40,847 nt of DNA from Deltaproteobacteria bacterium RIFOXYD12_FULL_55_16 (GTDB lineage Bacteria > Desulfobacterota > Desulfobulbia > Desulfobulbales > Desulfurivibrionaceae). The first letter of the stretch is position 1, and each line of letters starts with the position of its first letter. The notes beneath the pieces are model-generated. The model searched no databases. It was not told where the DNA came from and worked only from the letters and a program-made list of their open reading frames with translations. The stretch is taken from the NCBI GenBank assembly GCA_001799255.1, contig MGTC01000043.1:1-40847 (forward strand), written 5' to 3'. Shown one piece after another: positions 14,033 through 23,439 of the stretch. Both the position numbers and the translations under genes were made by a program.

Positions 14033-16345
14033 ATGCCAGTTGCTCATAAAACATTGTCTGATCTTCTTGATGAGGTGGCCTTGAAGATTCTGATGATCGA
14101 GCCAGGGGATCTTTCCATTGTCGGCGAGTTGCTTGATCTGATTGATAAGTTGTTGCCTGGGAACGCAGCTGCTGAGATACCGATGGTTATTCAGCGGATG
14201 GCCGTTGCTTTCAAGGGGGCTCTTGAAAAAATCATTATGGGAGAGCTGTCCGATTCGGCGGAAAATTATGATCTCCTTGGTCAGTGTGTTGTTGAGATGC
14301 AGGAGTCGGCCAGGAAGGGGGGGCAACCAGGTGAGAAAATTATTGAGCGGTTTTGCTTCAACCTGCAACAAATCGGCGTCGCGCTGCAACCATCGGTACT
14401 CCTTGGCCTAACCGGGGTTGATTCAGCCGCGCCCGAAAAGGATGCGGCTGAAGATGAGACTGGGGCCGAAGAAGAATGTGCTGTTGCCTCGGCACAGATT
14501 GATTCGGTGCAGGCGCAGGGCGTTGCTGCGGTCGGGCCGACCCAGGAGGCGCTGCCGGATTTTCTTCAGGATACGGATCTGCTGGCCGGATTTATCGAGG
14601 AGGCTTTTGAGCATCTTGAATCCATCGAGGTTAACGTGCTTGAGCTTGAGCAAAGCCCGGATGACCTGGAGATTATCAACAACATCTTCCGGCCTTTCCA
14701 TACGATCAAGGGTGTTTCCGGCTTTCTTAATCTGAAAACCATCAACAGGCTTGCCCATGCCACGGAAAATCTGCTGGATGATGTGCGCAATGGCCAGCGC
14801 TCCATGGACTCCGCAGTTATCGACATCGTTTTAACCGTTGGCGATGCGCTTAAATCCATGGTGGTTGATATCAAGGGAGTTTTGCAGAATGGGCCAGCCA
14901 ATTACCAGGATCCCGATATCAGCGGCTTTCTGGCGGACATAACCAGATTGCAGGAGGGAGAAATTGGCCCTATGCCGGGCGATTCTGCTGTTCTTTCAGC
15001 GCCGGATTTTTCGCCTGAAGTTTTCGAGCCTGAAGAGACTGAAGTGGTGGCAAGCGAGGAGCCCGCAACTGCTGCCCCGTCCATGCCGATCGTTGCCAGG
15101 GCCGCGCAGGGGGGAGTTTTTCCTGGGGCTGTCCAGTCCCAGATCAGTCCTGCGGCCCGTCCGGTTGTTGATTCGGGGATGAAAAAATTCGGCGCCTCCA
15201 TCAAGGTTGATGTAGAAAAACTTGATGCCCTGGTGAATGCGGTAGGGGAACTGGTGATCATGCAGTCGCTGGTTCGTCAGAACAGGCTTGTTTCCCGGAT
15301 CGCAGACGCCAAGCTCACCAAGGATTTTTCCCAGCTGACCAGAATCACCTCCGAGTTGCAGCGCACGGCCATGTCCATGCGCATGGTGCCCATCAAGCAG
15401 ACCTTTGACAAGATGATCCGGCTGATCCGTGACCTTGCCAAAAAATCAGGAAAAAAGGTTGATCTGATCATGGAGGGCGCCGAGACCGAGATTGATCGCA
15501 ACATGGTGGAATCGATCTATGACCCGCTTGTTCACATGATGCGAAATTCGGTGGATCATGGCATCTCTTCCCCGGCCGACCGGGAGAAGTGTGGTAAACC
15601 GGAAACCGGTAAAGTGTCTCTTCGCGCCTACCAGAAAGGTGGGAGCATGATGATCGAGATCGAGGATGATGGCGAAGGTCTTAACACCTTGAAAATCAGG
15701 AAAAAAGCCATTGAGCGCGGTCTGGTCGGCGAGTCTGACAACCTGTCTGATTTTGAGTTGAACAATCTGGTTTTTCTGCCTGGTTTTTCCACGGCGGACA
15801 GGATTACCGATGTTTCCGGCCGTGGGGTGGGGATGGATGTGGTGAAAAAGGCCGTGGAAAAGCTGCGGGGCAAGGTGGAGGTGCAAAGCCAGCCTGGCAA
15901 GGGATCCCTGTTCATGATCCGCCTGCCTTTGACCCTGGCGATTATTGATGGAATTATTGTTCGGGTCGGCAGTGAACGTTATATAATTCCGACCATCGCC
16001 ATTCAGGAATCAGTGCATCCGGAGCGAAAAAACTACAGTACGGTGCATGGCAGGGGGGAGAACCTGATGGTGCGCGGCGAACTGGTGCCCATTATCAGGC
16101 TGTATGAGATCTTTAGCGTACCATCCACCTATACGGATCCCTGTGACGCCATTGTGGTGGTGGTGGAAAATGAGGGGCGTCGTCGCGCCTTGATGGTTGA
16201 TGAACTTCTGGGCAAGGAGGAGGTTGTCATCAAAAATCTCGGTGGTCTTGACGTGCCTGGCGTTGCCGGAGGAACCATTCTCGGGGATGGTAGAGTCGGT
16301 TTGATCCTTGATCTGGCTGGGGTTATTGCCGACAGGGCGGATTGA
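14033..16345 (+). CDS. cheA: Chemotaxis histidine kinase CheA
   Basis: A 770-residue kinase that receives receptor signals through CheW and phosphorylates CheY and CheB. The ATG at 14033 has AAGGAG upstream; a longer in-frame start at 14003 lacks one. Residues 1 to about 170 form an extra helical region. Then comes the HPt domain with phospho-accepting His223 (PFHTIKG), a linker rich in Pro/Ala/Glu, the dimerisation helices, and the HATPase domain (MRNSVDHGI N-box, DDGEGL, GRGVGMDVV). The CheW-like regulatory domain forms the end. A P2 (CheY-binding) domain is not obvious. The extra N-terminal region makes the gene longer than E. coli cheA. First gene of the chemotaxis cluster. Confidence 0.96.
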   Translation: MPVAHKTLSDLLDEVALKILMIEPGDLSIVGELLDLIDKLLPGNAAAEIPMVIQRMAVAFKGALEKIIMGELSDSAENYDLLGQCVVEMQESARKGGQPGEKIIERFCFNLQQIGVALQPSVLLGLTGVDSAAPEKDAAEDETGAEEECAVASAQIDSVQAQGVAAVGPTQEALPDFLQDTDLLAGFIEEAFEHLESIEVNVLELEQSPDDLEIINNIFRPFHTIKGVSGFLNLKTINRLAHATENLLDDVRNGQRSMDSAVIDIVLTVGDALKSMVVDIKGVLQNGPANYQDPDISGFLADITRLQEGEIGPMPGDSAVLSAPDFSPEVFEPEETEVVASEEPATAAPSMPIVARAAQGGVFPGAVQSQISPAARPVVDSGMKKFGASIKVDVEKLDALVNAVGELVIMQSLVRQNRLVSRIADAKLTKDFSQLTRITSELQRTAMSMRMVPIKQTFDKMIRLIRDLAKKSGKKVDLIMEGAETEIDRNMVESIYDPLVHMMRNSVDHGISSPADREKCGKPETGKVSLRAYQKGGSMMIEIEDDGEGLNTLKIRKKAIERGLVGESDNLSDFELNNLVFLPGFSTADRITDVSGRGVGMDVVKKAVEKLRGKVEVQSQPGKGSLFMIRLPLTLAIIDGIIVRVGSERYIIPTIAIQESVHPERKNYSTVHGRGENLMVRGELVPIIRLYEIFSVPSTYTDPCDAIVVVVENEGRRRALMVDELLGKEEVVIKNLGGLDVPGVAGGTILGDGRVGLILDLAGVIADRAD

Positions 16346-16350
16346 GTTTT

Positions 16351-16482
16351 GTAACTGCTCAGCAGCACCACATCTGCTTTGTCATCGACCTGCTCATGTG
16401 CAATAGCACACTTTGCAGGCCTCATTGCCGGCACTTCTGCCGACGATTGACACGCGCATCTGTGGCACTGCTGAGCAGTTAC
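16351..16482. mobile_element. MITE-like element with 22-bp inverted ends
   Basis: GTAACTGCTCAGCAG at 16351-16365 is exactly matched by its reverse complement at 16468-16482. Including flanking bases the ends match 20 of 22. The 132-bp interior has no gene. The element sits 5 bases after the cheA stop. No clear target duplication is visible, so it could instead be a large hairpin-forming repeat. Its right end, CTGAGCAGTTAC, recurs at 13841-13852 region upstream of cheA. Confidence 0.6.
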
Positions 16483-16534
16483 ATTCCGTGGTTCTCTGTC
16501 AATTACGGTATTAAGCTGGATAGTTACTGAGTTT

Positions 16535-16563
16535 TTTGCAACCAGGCGTAAACATTGGATAAT
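16535..16563 (+). promoter_or_regulatory. Candidate promoter of cheW
   Basis: TTGCAA (about 16536-16541) and GATAAT (16558-16563) are spaced by 16 bases and lie about 60 bases upstream of cheW. If real, cheW and following genes can be transcribed independently of cheA. Confidence 0.45.
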
Positions 16564-16625
16564 GTTTTCATCCCCTGGGGTTGAGGAGCCGCTCTGTGGG
16601 TCTTTCATGAAAAAGGAGAAAGTTG

Positions 16626-17126
16626 ATGGAAGCAGCAAGCGTAGCACAGAGGTCAGGGCAAGGGGCGGAACTGGCAGGGAAATACCTTACCTTTTCCCTG
16701 GGGCAAGAGGGATATGGCGTCGGGATTCTCAGTGTCAGGGAGATCATCGGGGTTATGGAGATTACGGCTGTGCCTCACACCCCGGCTTATATCAAGGGAG
16801 TAATCAATCTGCGGGGCAAGGTCATTCCCGTGTTGGATCTGCGGCTTAAATTCAACATGAGTCACAAGGAATATGATGAAAGAACCTGTGTCATTGTGGT
16901 CGAGGTTCAGGGGCAGGCAGCCCCGATGCAGGTCGGTATGGTCGTTGATTCGGTTTCGGAAGTTCTGAATATTGTCGCCGGTGAAATCGAACCGCCGCCT
17001 TCCCTTGGCTCTTCGTCTGAAACCGAGAATATTATGGGTATGGCGAAAGTTAAAGGCGAGGTCAAGATCCTGCTTGATGTGGACAGGGTTGTTGGCGAAG
17101 GACTTTTACAGCAGTTGTCCTCCTGA
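16626..17126 (+). CDS. cheW: Chemotaxis coupling protein CheW
   Basis: A 166-residue adaptor that links chemoreceptors to CheA in membrane arrays. It has the CheW β-barrel core: YLTFSLGQEGYGVGILSVREII, then the conserved YIKGVINLRGKVIPVLDLR, and a second subdomain ending VKGEVKILLDVDRV. The ATG at 16626 has GGAG 7 bases upstream and is preferred to a TTG one codon earlier. It is separated from cheA by 280 bases containing the MITE-like element and a promoter candidate, which is unusual spacing for a cheA-cheW pair. cheR follows. Confidence 0.95.
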   Translation: MEAASVAQRSGQGAELAGKYLTFSLGQEGYGVGILSVREIIGVMEITAVPHTPAYIKGVINLRGKVIPVLDLRLKFNMSHKEYDERTCVIVVEVQGQAAPMQVGMVVDSVSEVLNIVAGEIEPPPSLGSSSETENIMGMAKVKGEVKILLDVDRVVGEGLLQQLSS

Positions 17127-17164
17127 AAGGTGGATTTCTTTGCCAGGATAACAAGGGGGACTTT

Positions 17165-18025
17165 GTGGGATTGAACAGTGATGGATCAGGCGGTTGTCGC
17201 TATCAGCGGCTTAGCGATGACTTGTTTAATAAATTCAGCGAGCTGGTGTATGAAAAAACCGGAATCTTTCTGAAACCGGAAAAAAAAGAGCTGCTGAACG
17301 CCCGATTGGGCAAGAGACTGCGAGCCACCGGGATAGACTCCTTTAAAGAATATTATGCTTACGTCATCAATGACAGATCCGGGGGGGAGCTTGTTCATCT
17401 CATAGATTGTGTTTCTACCAATTTCACTTCATTTTTCAGAGAAAATTCCCATTTTGAGATATTGAAAGCCACTGTTTTGCCCACCTTCGTCAGGGAAGGC
17501 CGGGGGAAAAACAAGGAGATTCTTCTCTGGTCCTCCGCCAGTTCATCCGGGGAGGAGCCATATACCATGGCTATGGTGGTGGCGGATTTTATCAGTCAGC
17601 ATCCAGAAATGCGCTATCGTATTATGGCTACGGATATCTCGACCCGGGTTTTGGCGCAAGCCAAAGCTGGGGTGTATGCCGAAGAAAGGATTGTCAAGGT
17701 GCCAGTGCCTTTTCTGAAGAAATATTTCCAGAAAGGGGTGGGCAGCTCTGAAGGCTATGTTAAGGTAAAGGAAGATCTTCGGCGGATGGTGCATTTTGAC
17801 CGCTTCAATCTCATGGGCGACTTCCCCTGGTGTGAAGCCATAGATGTTATTTTCTGCCGAAACGTCATGATCTATTTTAATCGGGAAACCCAACAGGAGC
17901 TGGTGCATAAATTTTATCAGGCGCTTACTCCGGGCGGGTATCTTTTTATTGGCCATTCCGAAAGCATCAGCGGACTGAAGCATGATTTTACCCAGATTGA
18001 TGCGACCGCATATCAGAAACGATGA
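17165..18025 (+). CDS. cheR: Chemoreceptor methyltransferase CheR
   Basis: A 286-residue enzyme that methylates glutamates of chemoreceptors using SAM, resetting sensitivity. The N-terminal helical domain (about 15-80) is followed by the SAM domain with VSTNFTSFFRE, SASSSGEEPYTMAM (motif I region), MATDIS and the late FCRNVMIYF and GGYLFIGHSESI blocks. The start is GTG at 17165, 5 bases after a GGGGG stretch; no ATG in frame precedes the conserved region. It lies 39 bases after cheW and 58 before cheD, so probably the same transcript. Confidence 0.95.
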   Translation: MGLNSDGSGGCRYQRLSDDLFNKFSELVYEKTGIFLKPEKKELLNARLGKRLRATGIDSFKEYYAYVINDRSGGELVHLIDCVSTNFTSFFRENSHFEILKATVLPTFVREGRGKNKEILLWSSASSSGEEPYTMAMVVADFISQHPEMRYRIMATDISTRVLAQAKAGVYAEERIVKVPVPFLKKYFQKGVGSSEGYVKVKEDLRRMVHFDRFNLMGDFPWCEAIDVIFCRNVMIYFNRETQQELVHKFYQALTPGGYLFIGHSESISGLKHDFTQIDATAYQKR

Positions 18026-18082
18026 GATTTGCTGCCTGGGTTGAGGGGCCTTGGTTAATGATGGTTACAGGACAAGGAGCGC

Positions 18083-18562
18083 ATGAAGATAATCGTTGGC
18101 ATTTCAGATATGAAGGTCAGCAATAATTTGGATGATGTTCTGATTACCTATTCTCTTGGTTCCTGTATCGGGGTGGTGATCTGGGATCCGGTGGTCAAGG
18201 TCGGGGGAATCCTGCATTATATGCTGCCTGATTCCAACCTTGACAAGGAAAAGGCGGAGGCTAAACCCTTCATGTTCGGGGATACCGGGATTCCCAGGCT
18301 GTTTAAGGAAACCTACAAGTTCGGGGCTCTTAAAAATCGCTTGATCGTCAAGGCGGTTGGTGGTTCGCAAATCATGGACAACGCCGGGATATTTAATATT
18401 GGCAAGCGAAACCAGGCTGTTCTGCGGAAAATGTTCTGGAAGAACCAGATCATGTTGGCCAAGGAAGATGTCGGCGGCACCGGGAACCGTACGGTCAGCC
18501 TGGATGTCGCGACAGGGGTTACCTATCTGAAGGTTTCTGGAAGAGGGGAGTTTGAGCTATGA
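18083..18562 (+). CDS. cheD: Chemoreceptor glutamine deamidase CheD
   Basis: A 159-residue protein that deamidates receptor glutamines and, in systems with CheC-type phosphatases, also regulates CheY-P dephosphorylation. Catalytic Cys28 (SLGSCIGV), His45 (GGILHYMLP) and Thr22 match the known CheD triad in position and spacing. The ribosome-binding site is AAGGAG, 4 bases from the ATG. Its stop overlaps the HDOD gene by 4 bases, so these two are coupled. Presence of CheD with a CheX-like protein suggests CheD-regulated adaptation, but the partners are inferred. Confidence 0.95.
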   Translation: MKIIVGISDMKVSNNLDDVLITYSLGSCIGVVIWDPVVKVGGILHYMLPDSNLDKEKAEAKPFMFGDTGIPRLFKETYKFGALKNRLIVKAVGGSQIMDNAGIFNIGKRNQAVLRKMFWKNQIMLAKEDVGGTGNRTVSLDVATGVTYLKVSGRGEFEL

Positions 18563-19404
18563 GCCGTCTGGAAGAGATACTGTCCCTGGTGAAGCATGTC
18601 CCTCCTTTTCCCAAGGTGGCGCAGAGGGTCGCGGAGATGTTGAATGATCCGGAGGTAAGCGCCACAGCTCTGGCCGAGGTTATTCAATACGATCAGGTGA
18701 TTACGGCCAATGTGCTGAAGATCTGCAACGCCGCTTATTTTGGTCTGCCCCGCAAGGTTTCTTCTCTGGATGAGGCCCTGGTTATTGTTGGTCATGACAC
18801 CCTCAAGAATATTATCATTACCAGCAGCAGCGCCAGGTTTTATAAAGGCGCGGCCGGAGAGGGTTACAAGCTGGATCAGGGAGAGCTGTGGAAACATTCC
18901 ATTGCCGTTGGCATAATGGCTAAGGAGCTGGTCAGATATATCAAGGGGGTGGATCAGGGAAGCGCTTTTACCGCAGGATTGCTGCATGATATCGGTAAAC
19001 GGTTTTTGAGCAGTTTTGTCGCCGATGATTTTCAAAAGATCATGATAAAGGTGGTACAGGACGGTTGTTCTTTTGTCGAGGCGGAAAAGGAGTTGCTGGG
19101 GACATCCCATGCCGAACTTGGCGGCATGATCATGCGCCAGTGGGATTTCCCCAAGGAGATAGAGCTGGCTATCTCTCAGCACCATGACCAGGATGCCTTG
19201 GACAAGGATCATCTTACGGCAATCGTTGCCCTGGCCAATGCCCTGGTCATCAGCATGGGGATCGGGGTCGGAGCTGATGGTCTGGCCGTGAAAATACAGG
19301 GTGAAGGCCTGGAAAAATTTGGCATTACTCCGATGCAACTGGAGTTGTGCATGGCAAGTCTTCTCATGGAGATCGACCGGGCGCAGGAGCTTTTTCATAT
19401 ATAA
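18559..19404 (+). CDS. HDOD-domain protein
   Basis: A 281-residue protein made almost entirely of one HDOD domain (residues about 15-210). It has an HD-like core (LWKHSIAVGIMAKEL, FTAGLLHDIGKRFL) and the typical opening PPFPKVAQRVAEMLNDP. HDOD proteins are related to HD-GYP phosphodiesterases, and many lack catalysis and act in signalling. Here the HDIGK motif is kept (GLLHDIGKR), so phosphohydrolase activity cannot be excluded. It starts inside the cheD stop (ATGA), placing it in the chemotaxis transcript. A 54-bp repeat copy follows its stop. The role in chemotaxis is unknown. Confidence 0.88.
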   Translation: MSRLEEILSLVKHVPPFPKVAQRVAEMLNDPEVSATALAEVIQYDQVITANVLKICNAAYFGLPRKVSSLDEALVIVGHDTLKNIIITSSSARFYKGAAGEGYKLDQGELWKHSIAVGIMAKELVRYIKGVDQGSAFTAGLLHDIGKRFLSSFVADDFQKIMIKVVQDGCSFVEAEKELLGTSHAELGGMIMRQWDFPKEIELAISQHHDQDALDKDHLTAIVALANALVISMGIGVGADGLAVKIQGEGLEKFGITPMQLELCMASLLMEIDRAQELFHI

Positions 19405-19424
19405 GCAGTAACGGGCCAACTCTT

Positions 19425-19490
19425 AACTCAGCTCTTCACCCAAAGGGCATAAGTTTCGTTTGAGCAGACAAGCTGCTCAACTCAGCTCTT
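19425..19490. repeat. 54-bp repeat family, single copy (reverse orientation)
   Basis: One full unit plus a partial second start, reading as the reverse complement of the 8684-8845 array. It runs from CACCCAAAGGGCATAAG through GTTTGAGCAG and CTGCTCAACTCAGCT. It differs from the array by about one base in the hairpin loop (GACAAG for GGCAAG). AACTCAGCTC flanks both ends, as expected from a truncated tandem copy. It lies between the HDOD gene and cheY. Confidence 0.88.
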
Positions 19491-19537
19491 ATGATTGGAG
19501 CTAAGAGATTGTAATCATGGAAGCGGGAGACAGGGCG

Positions 19538-19975
19538 ATGTCTTTTAATATTCTGGTGGCGGATGATTCTGAAACCATGCGGGCCGTGATCAAGAAGAGC
19601 GTAAGCATGTCCGGGGTGTCTGTGGGGGAGTTTTATGAGGCGGCCAATGGCAGAGAGGCTCTGGCTGTTTTGGCTAAAACCTGGATTGATGTCATCCTGT
19701 CAGACATCAATATGCCGGAAATGGACGGCATGGAACTTCTGGAAAAGATCAGTGAAGATGATGAGTTCAGGAAAATCCCGCTGATCTTCATTTCCACCGA
19801 GGCCAGCGAGGCTCGTCAGGAAGAGGCGCGAAAGCTTGGAGTTGCGGGCTATGTGAAAAAACCATTCCATCCCGAGGCGATCAAGGCTGTTCTTCATGAG
19901 GTGCTGGGAAAGGCCTATGCGCACAGGCTGGAAGAGAAGCCGACAGAGGCTGCTGGCGAGGAGATTGATTTTTGA
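19538..19975 (+). CDS. cheY: CheY-like response regulator
   Basis: A 145-residue single-domain receiver. The acidic pocket is VADDSE near the start, the phospho-acceptor is Asp56 (LSDINMPEMDG), Thr/Ser is in FISTEA and Lys in YVKKPFHP. About 20 residues follow the receiver, acidic and without known motif. ATG 19538 is chosen because GGGAG lies 8 bases upstream; an in-frame ATG at 19517 has no close signal. CheY-P would act on the flagellar switch or another target. Cut off from the HDOD gene by 133 bases with a repeat copy. Confidence 0.92.
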   Translation: MSFNILVADDSETMRAVIKKSVSMSGVSVGEFYEAANGREALAVLAKTWIDVILSDINMPEMDGMELLEKISEDDEFRKIPLIFISTEASEARQEEARKLGVAGYVKKPFHPEAIKAVLHEVLGKAYAHRLEEKPTEAAGEEIDF

Positions 19976-20103
19976 TAGCCTTGCAGATAAGGGTGGATCG
20001 CGAAAAGTTTAAGGCTGCTGCATCATAAGAGTTTTTTTGTTTGTTCGGCGTACCCTATGTGAGACTTGTTCCAGCAAATATACATACCGGGGAGGATTGC
20101 TGA

Positions 20104-21656
<1,553 letters not shown>

Positions 21657-21957
21657 AGCTTATCGGTTGATTGCAGGGCGCACCAGATCCTGCGGTTGGT
21701 CTGGTATTCTTCGTGGCTGGAAAAACAACAGATCAACGGGATAGAGCAACAACCTTAGAAAAAGCTTGATTTTGCAGCCAGGTATAAAATATACTTATGG
21801 ATAATGTTTTGTTGGGAATGAGTAATCTTGTCCGCAGGCAAGGAGTGAGCGAGGAAGAAAAGGCTTCGGCGTGACACTGGATATTGAGCCAGGATTCAAG
21901 AAGTTGCAATTATGCCCCCTTTTTTTATAAACTTTTCAACCTGAAGGTGGACACACT
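21657..21957. other. Intergenic region before the carboxypeptidase gene
   Basis: This 301-bp gap holds no convincing gene. It contains TTTTGCAGCCAGG (about 21770-21782) and GGATAATGTTTT (21799-21810), both resembling the sequence before cheW. The short frame from ATG 21798 codes only about 25 residues. A ribosome-binding site for the next gene lies at its right end. Confidence 0.55.
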
Positions 21958-23073
21958 ATGGGTCTCTTTTCTTACCGACGGCTTTTTTCTGTTGTCTTGC
22001 TGGTTTTTCTGCTTGTTTCTCCGGCAGGAGCGCAAACGCAGGCAAAAAATGCCAAGGCGGTGTCTCTGCGGTCGTTGCACAAGTTTACGCCTGATCAGAG
22101 CAAGATAACGAAAAAGCAGGAAAGATATACAGATGCCGCGCGAGTCTCCGTAGAGGAGTTGAAACGAAAGCTGGCGGCGGAATCGTTACCTTCGCCACAC
22201 AATGTCGCAGCCGAGGTTCCCGCGAAGCTGAAGGGAAAGCTTACCTGTCGCAGCGCCTATATCATGGATGCCAGAACCGGCAGGGTTTTGTACGATCGCA
22301 GTGCTGACCAGCCTGGTCAGCCTGCCAGTACCATCAAGATCCTTACCGGACTTATTGCCGTTGAGAACCTTAATGGCAAGGAAATGGTGCAAGCCAGCGC
22401 CTATGCCGCTAACATGCCAGCCTCAAAGATTCATCTGAAAAAGGGGGTCTTCTATCGGGCCGCTGATTTGATTAATGCGGTGTTGCTTGCTTCGGCAAAT
22501 GATGCCAGCGTGGCTTTGGCGGAAAAGCTGGCCGGTTCCGAGCAGGCCTTCGCCAGATTGATGACCAAAAAGGCCCAGTCCCTTGGCGCGCAGAATACCA
22601 TCTGCAAGAGTGCCAATGGTTTGACCCGGCCTGGCCAGCAGACCACGGCCCGCGATCTGGCCACGGTCTTTAACCGGGCCATGCATAATCCTGATTTTGC
22701 CGAGCGCATGGCCACTGCTCAGGTTCGCACCAGCGATGGCAAGGTGCTGCGCAGTCACAATAAGGCCTTGTGGACTTTGGATGGCGCGGTTGGTGGAAAA
22801 ACCGGTTACACGGATGCTGCGGGAAAGACCTATGTCGGCAAATTTCAGCGGGGCGGTCAGGCTATTATTGTTTCCTTGCTGGGTAGCGCCTCCATGTGGG
22901 AGGATGTCGCCACCCTGGTCGAGCATGGTTTTGCCAGACAGGAAATGGCCGCACGGCTGCCGGAGGATGTTCCCGGCGGGGCGTTGGCTTTGCAGGGCAA
23001 CCAGAAGAGCATGAGGGAAGAACATGTTCAGTACGCCATGTTGGCCGGGCAAAAGAAAAAGACCCGGATCTAA
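21958..23073 (+). CDS. D-alanyl-D-alanine carboxypeptidase (peptidase S11, DacA/PBP5-like)
   Basis: A 371-residue exported penicillin-binding protein that trims the terminal D-Ala of peptidoglycan stem peptides. A Sec signal peptide covers about residues 1-25, with AGA before the likely cut. The serine-peptidase motifs are in order: Ser124-x-x-Lys127 (STIK), SAN at 179-181 and KTG at 281-283. The C-terminal PBP5 domain is short, and a poorly conserved region of about 65 residues (26-90) precedes the catalytic domain. No amphipathic membrane anchor is obvious. AAGGTGG lies 7 bases upstream of the ATG. Probably transcribed alone. Confidence 0.9.
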   Translation: MGLFSYRRLFSVVLLVFLLVSPAGAQTQAKNAKAVSLRSLHKFTPDQSKITKKQERYTDAARVSVEELKRKLAAESLPSPHNVAAEVPAKLKGKLTCRSAYIMDARTGRVLYDRSADQPGQPASTIKILTGLIAVENLNGKEMVQASAYAANMPASKIHLKKGVFYRAADLINAVLLASANDASVALAEKLAGSEQAFARLMTKKAQSLGAQNTICKSANGLTRPGQQTTARDLATVFNRAMHNPDFAERMATAQVRTSDGKVLRSHNKALWTLDGAVGGKTGYTDAAGKTYVGKFQRGGQAIIVSLLGSASMWEDVATLVEHGFARQEMAARLPEDVPGGALALQGNQKSMREEHVQYAMLAGQKKKTRI

Positions 23074-23439
23074 TAATGATGGATGCGTAGTAACTTGTTT
23101 TTTAAAGCAGTGGTGTAAAGTCAAAAAGTTTTAATCATTTTATTTCAGCAGGTTGCACCCAAAGGGTATAAGTTTGTTGAAATCGTAAAAAGCCACGATT
23201 ACAACGGGTAATAAGGTAAGCGCTTGATTTACTGTGGTGGGCCTGTGAGCTTTTCAGGTTGTTGCGAGTTCATCAAGTTTCGTTTGCACCCTGAAGGGCA
23301 TAAAATCCGGCAAGCTGCTCAACTCAGCTTTATCTTTGCATCTCTGCGTTTTGCCGTTACTTTTTCTAGTTGTTACGAGTTCATCAATAATAACCTGATT
23401 AGCTATTCCGGAATCAGGAGGGAGTAAGGAGCAGTTTGC
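23074..23439. other. Intergenic region with repeat remnants
   Basis: A 366-bp gap with two diverged pieces of the 54-bp repeat (23153-23179 and about 23280-23330) and a 19-bp direct repeat, GTTGTTGCGAGTTCATCAA at 23258-23276 and GTTGTTACGAGTTCATCAA at 23369-23387 (18 of 19 match). No gene or clear terminator is seen. Confidence 0.7.
23153..23330. repeat. 54-bp repeat family, degenerate copies
   Basis: GCACCCAAAGGGTATAAG (from 23155) matches one end of the unit. CACCCTGAAGGGCATAA with GGCAAGCTGCTCAACTCAGC (from about 23287) matches most of a second unit but lacks part of the hairpin arm. Orientation is as at 19425. They appear to be decayed copies. Confidence 0.75.

Noticed and set aside
16340-16490. 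Target-site duplication flanking the MITE-like element
   Set aside because: Flanks (GTTTT on the left, ATTCC on the right) do not match.
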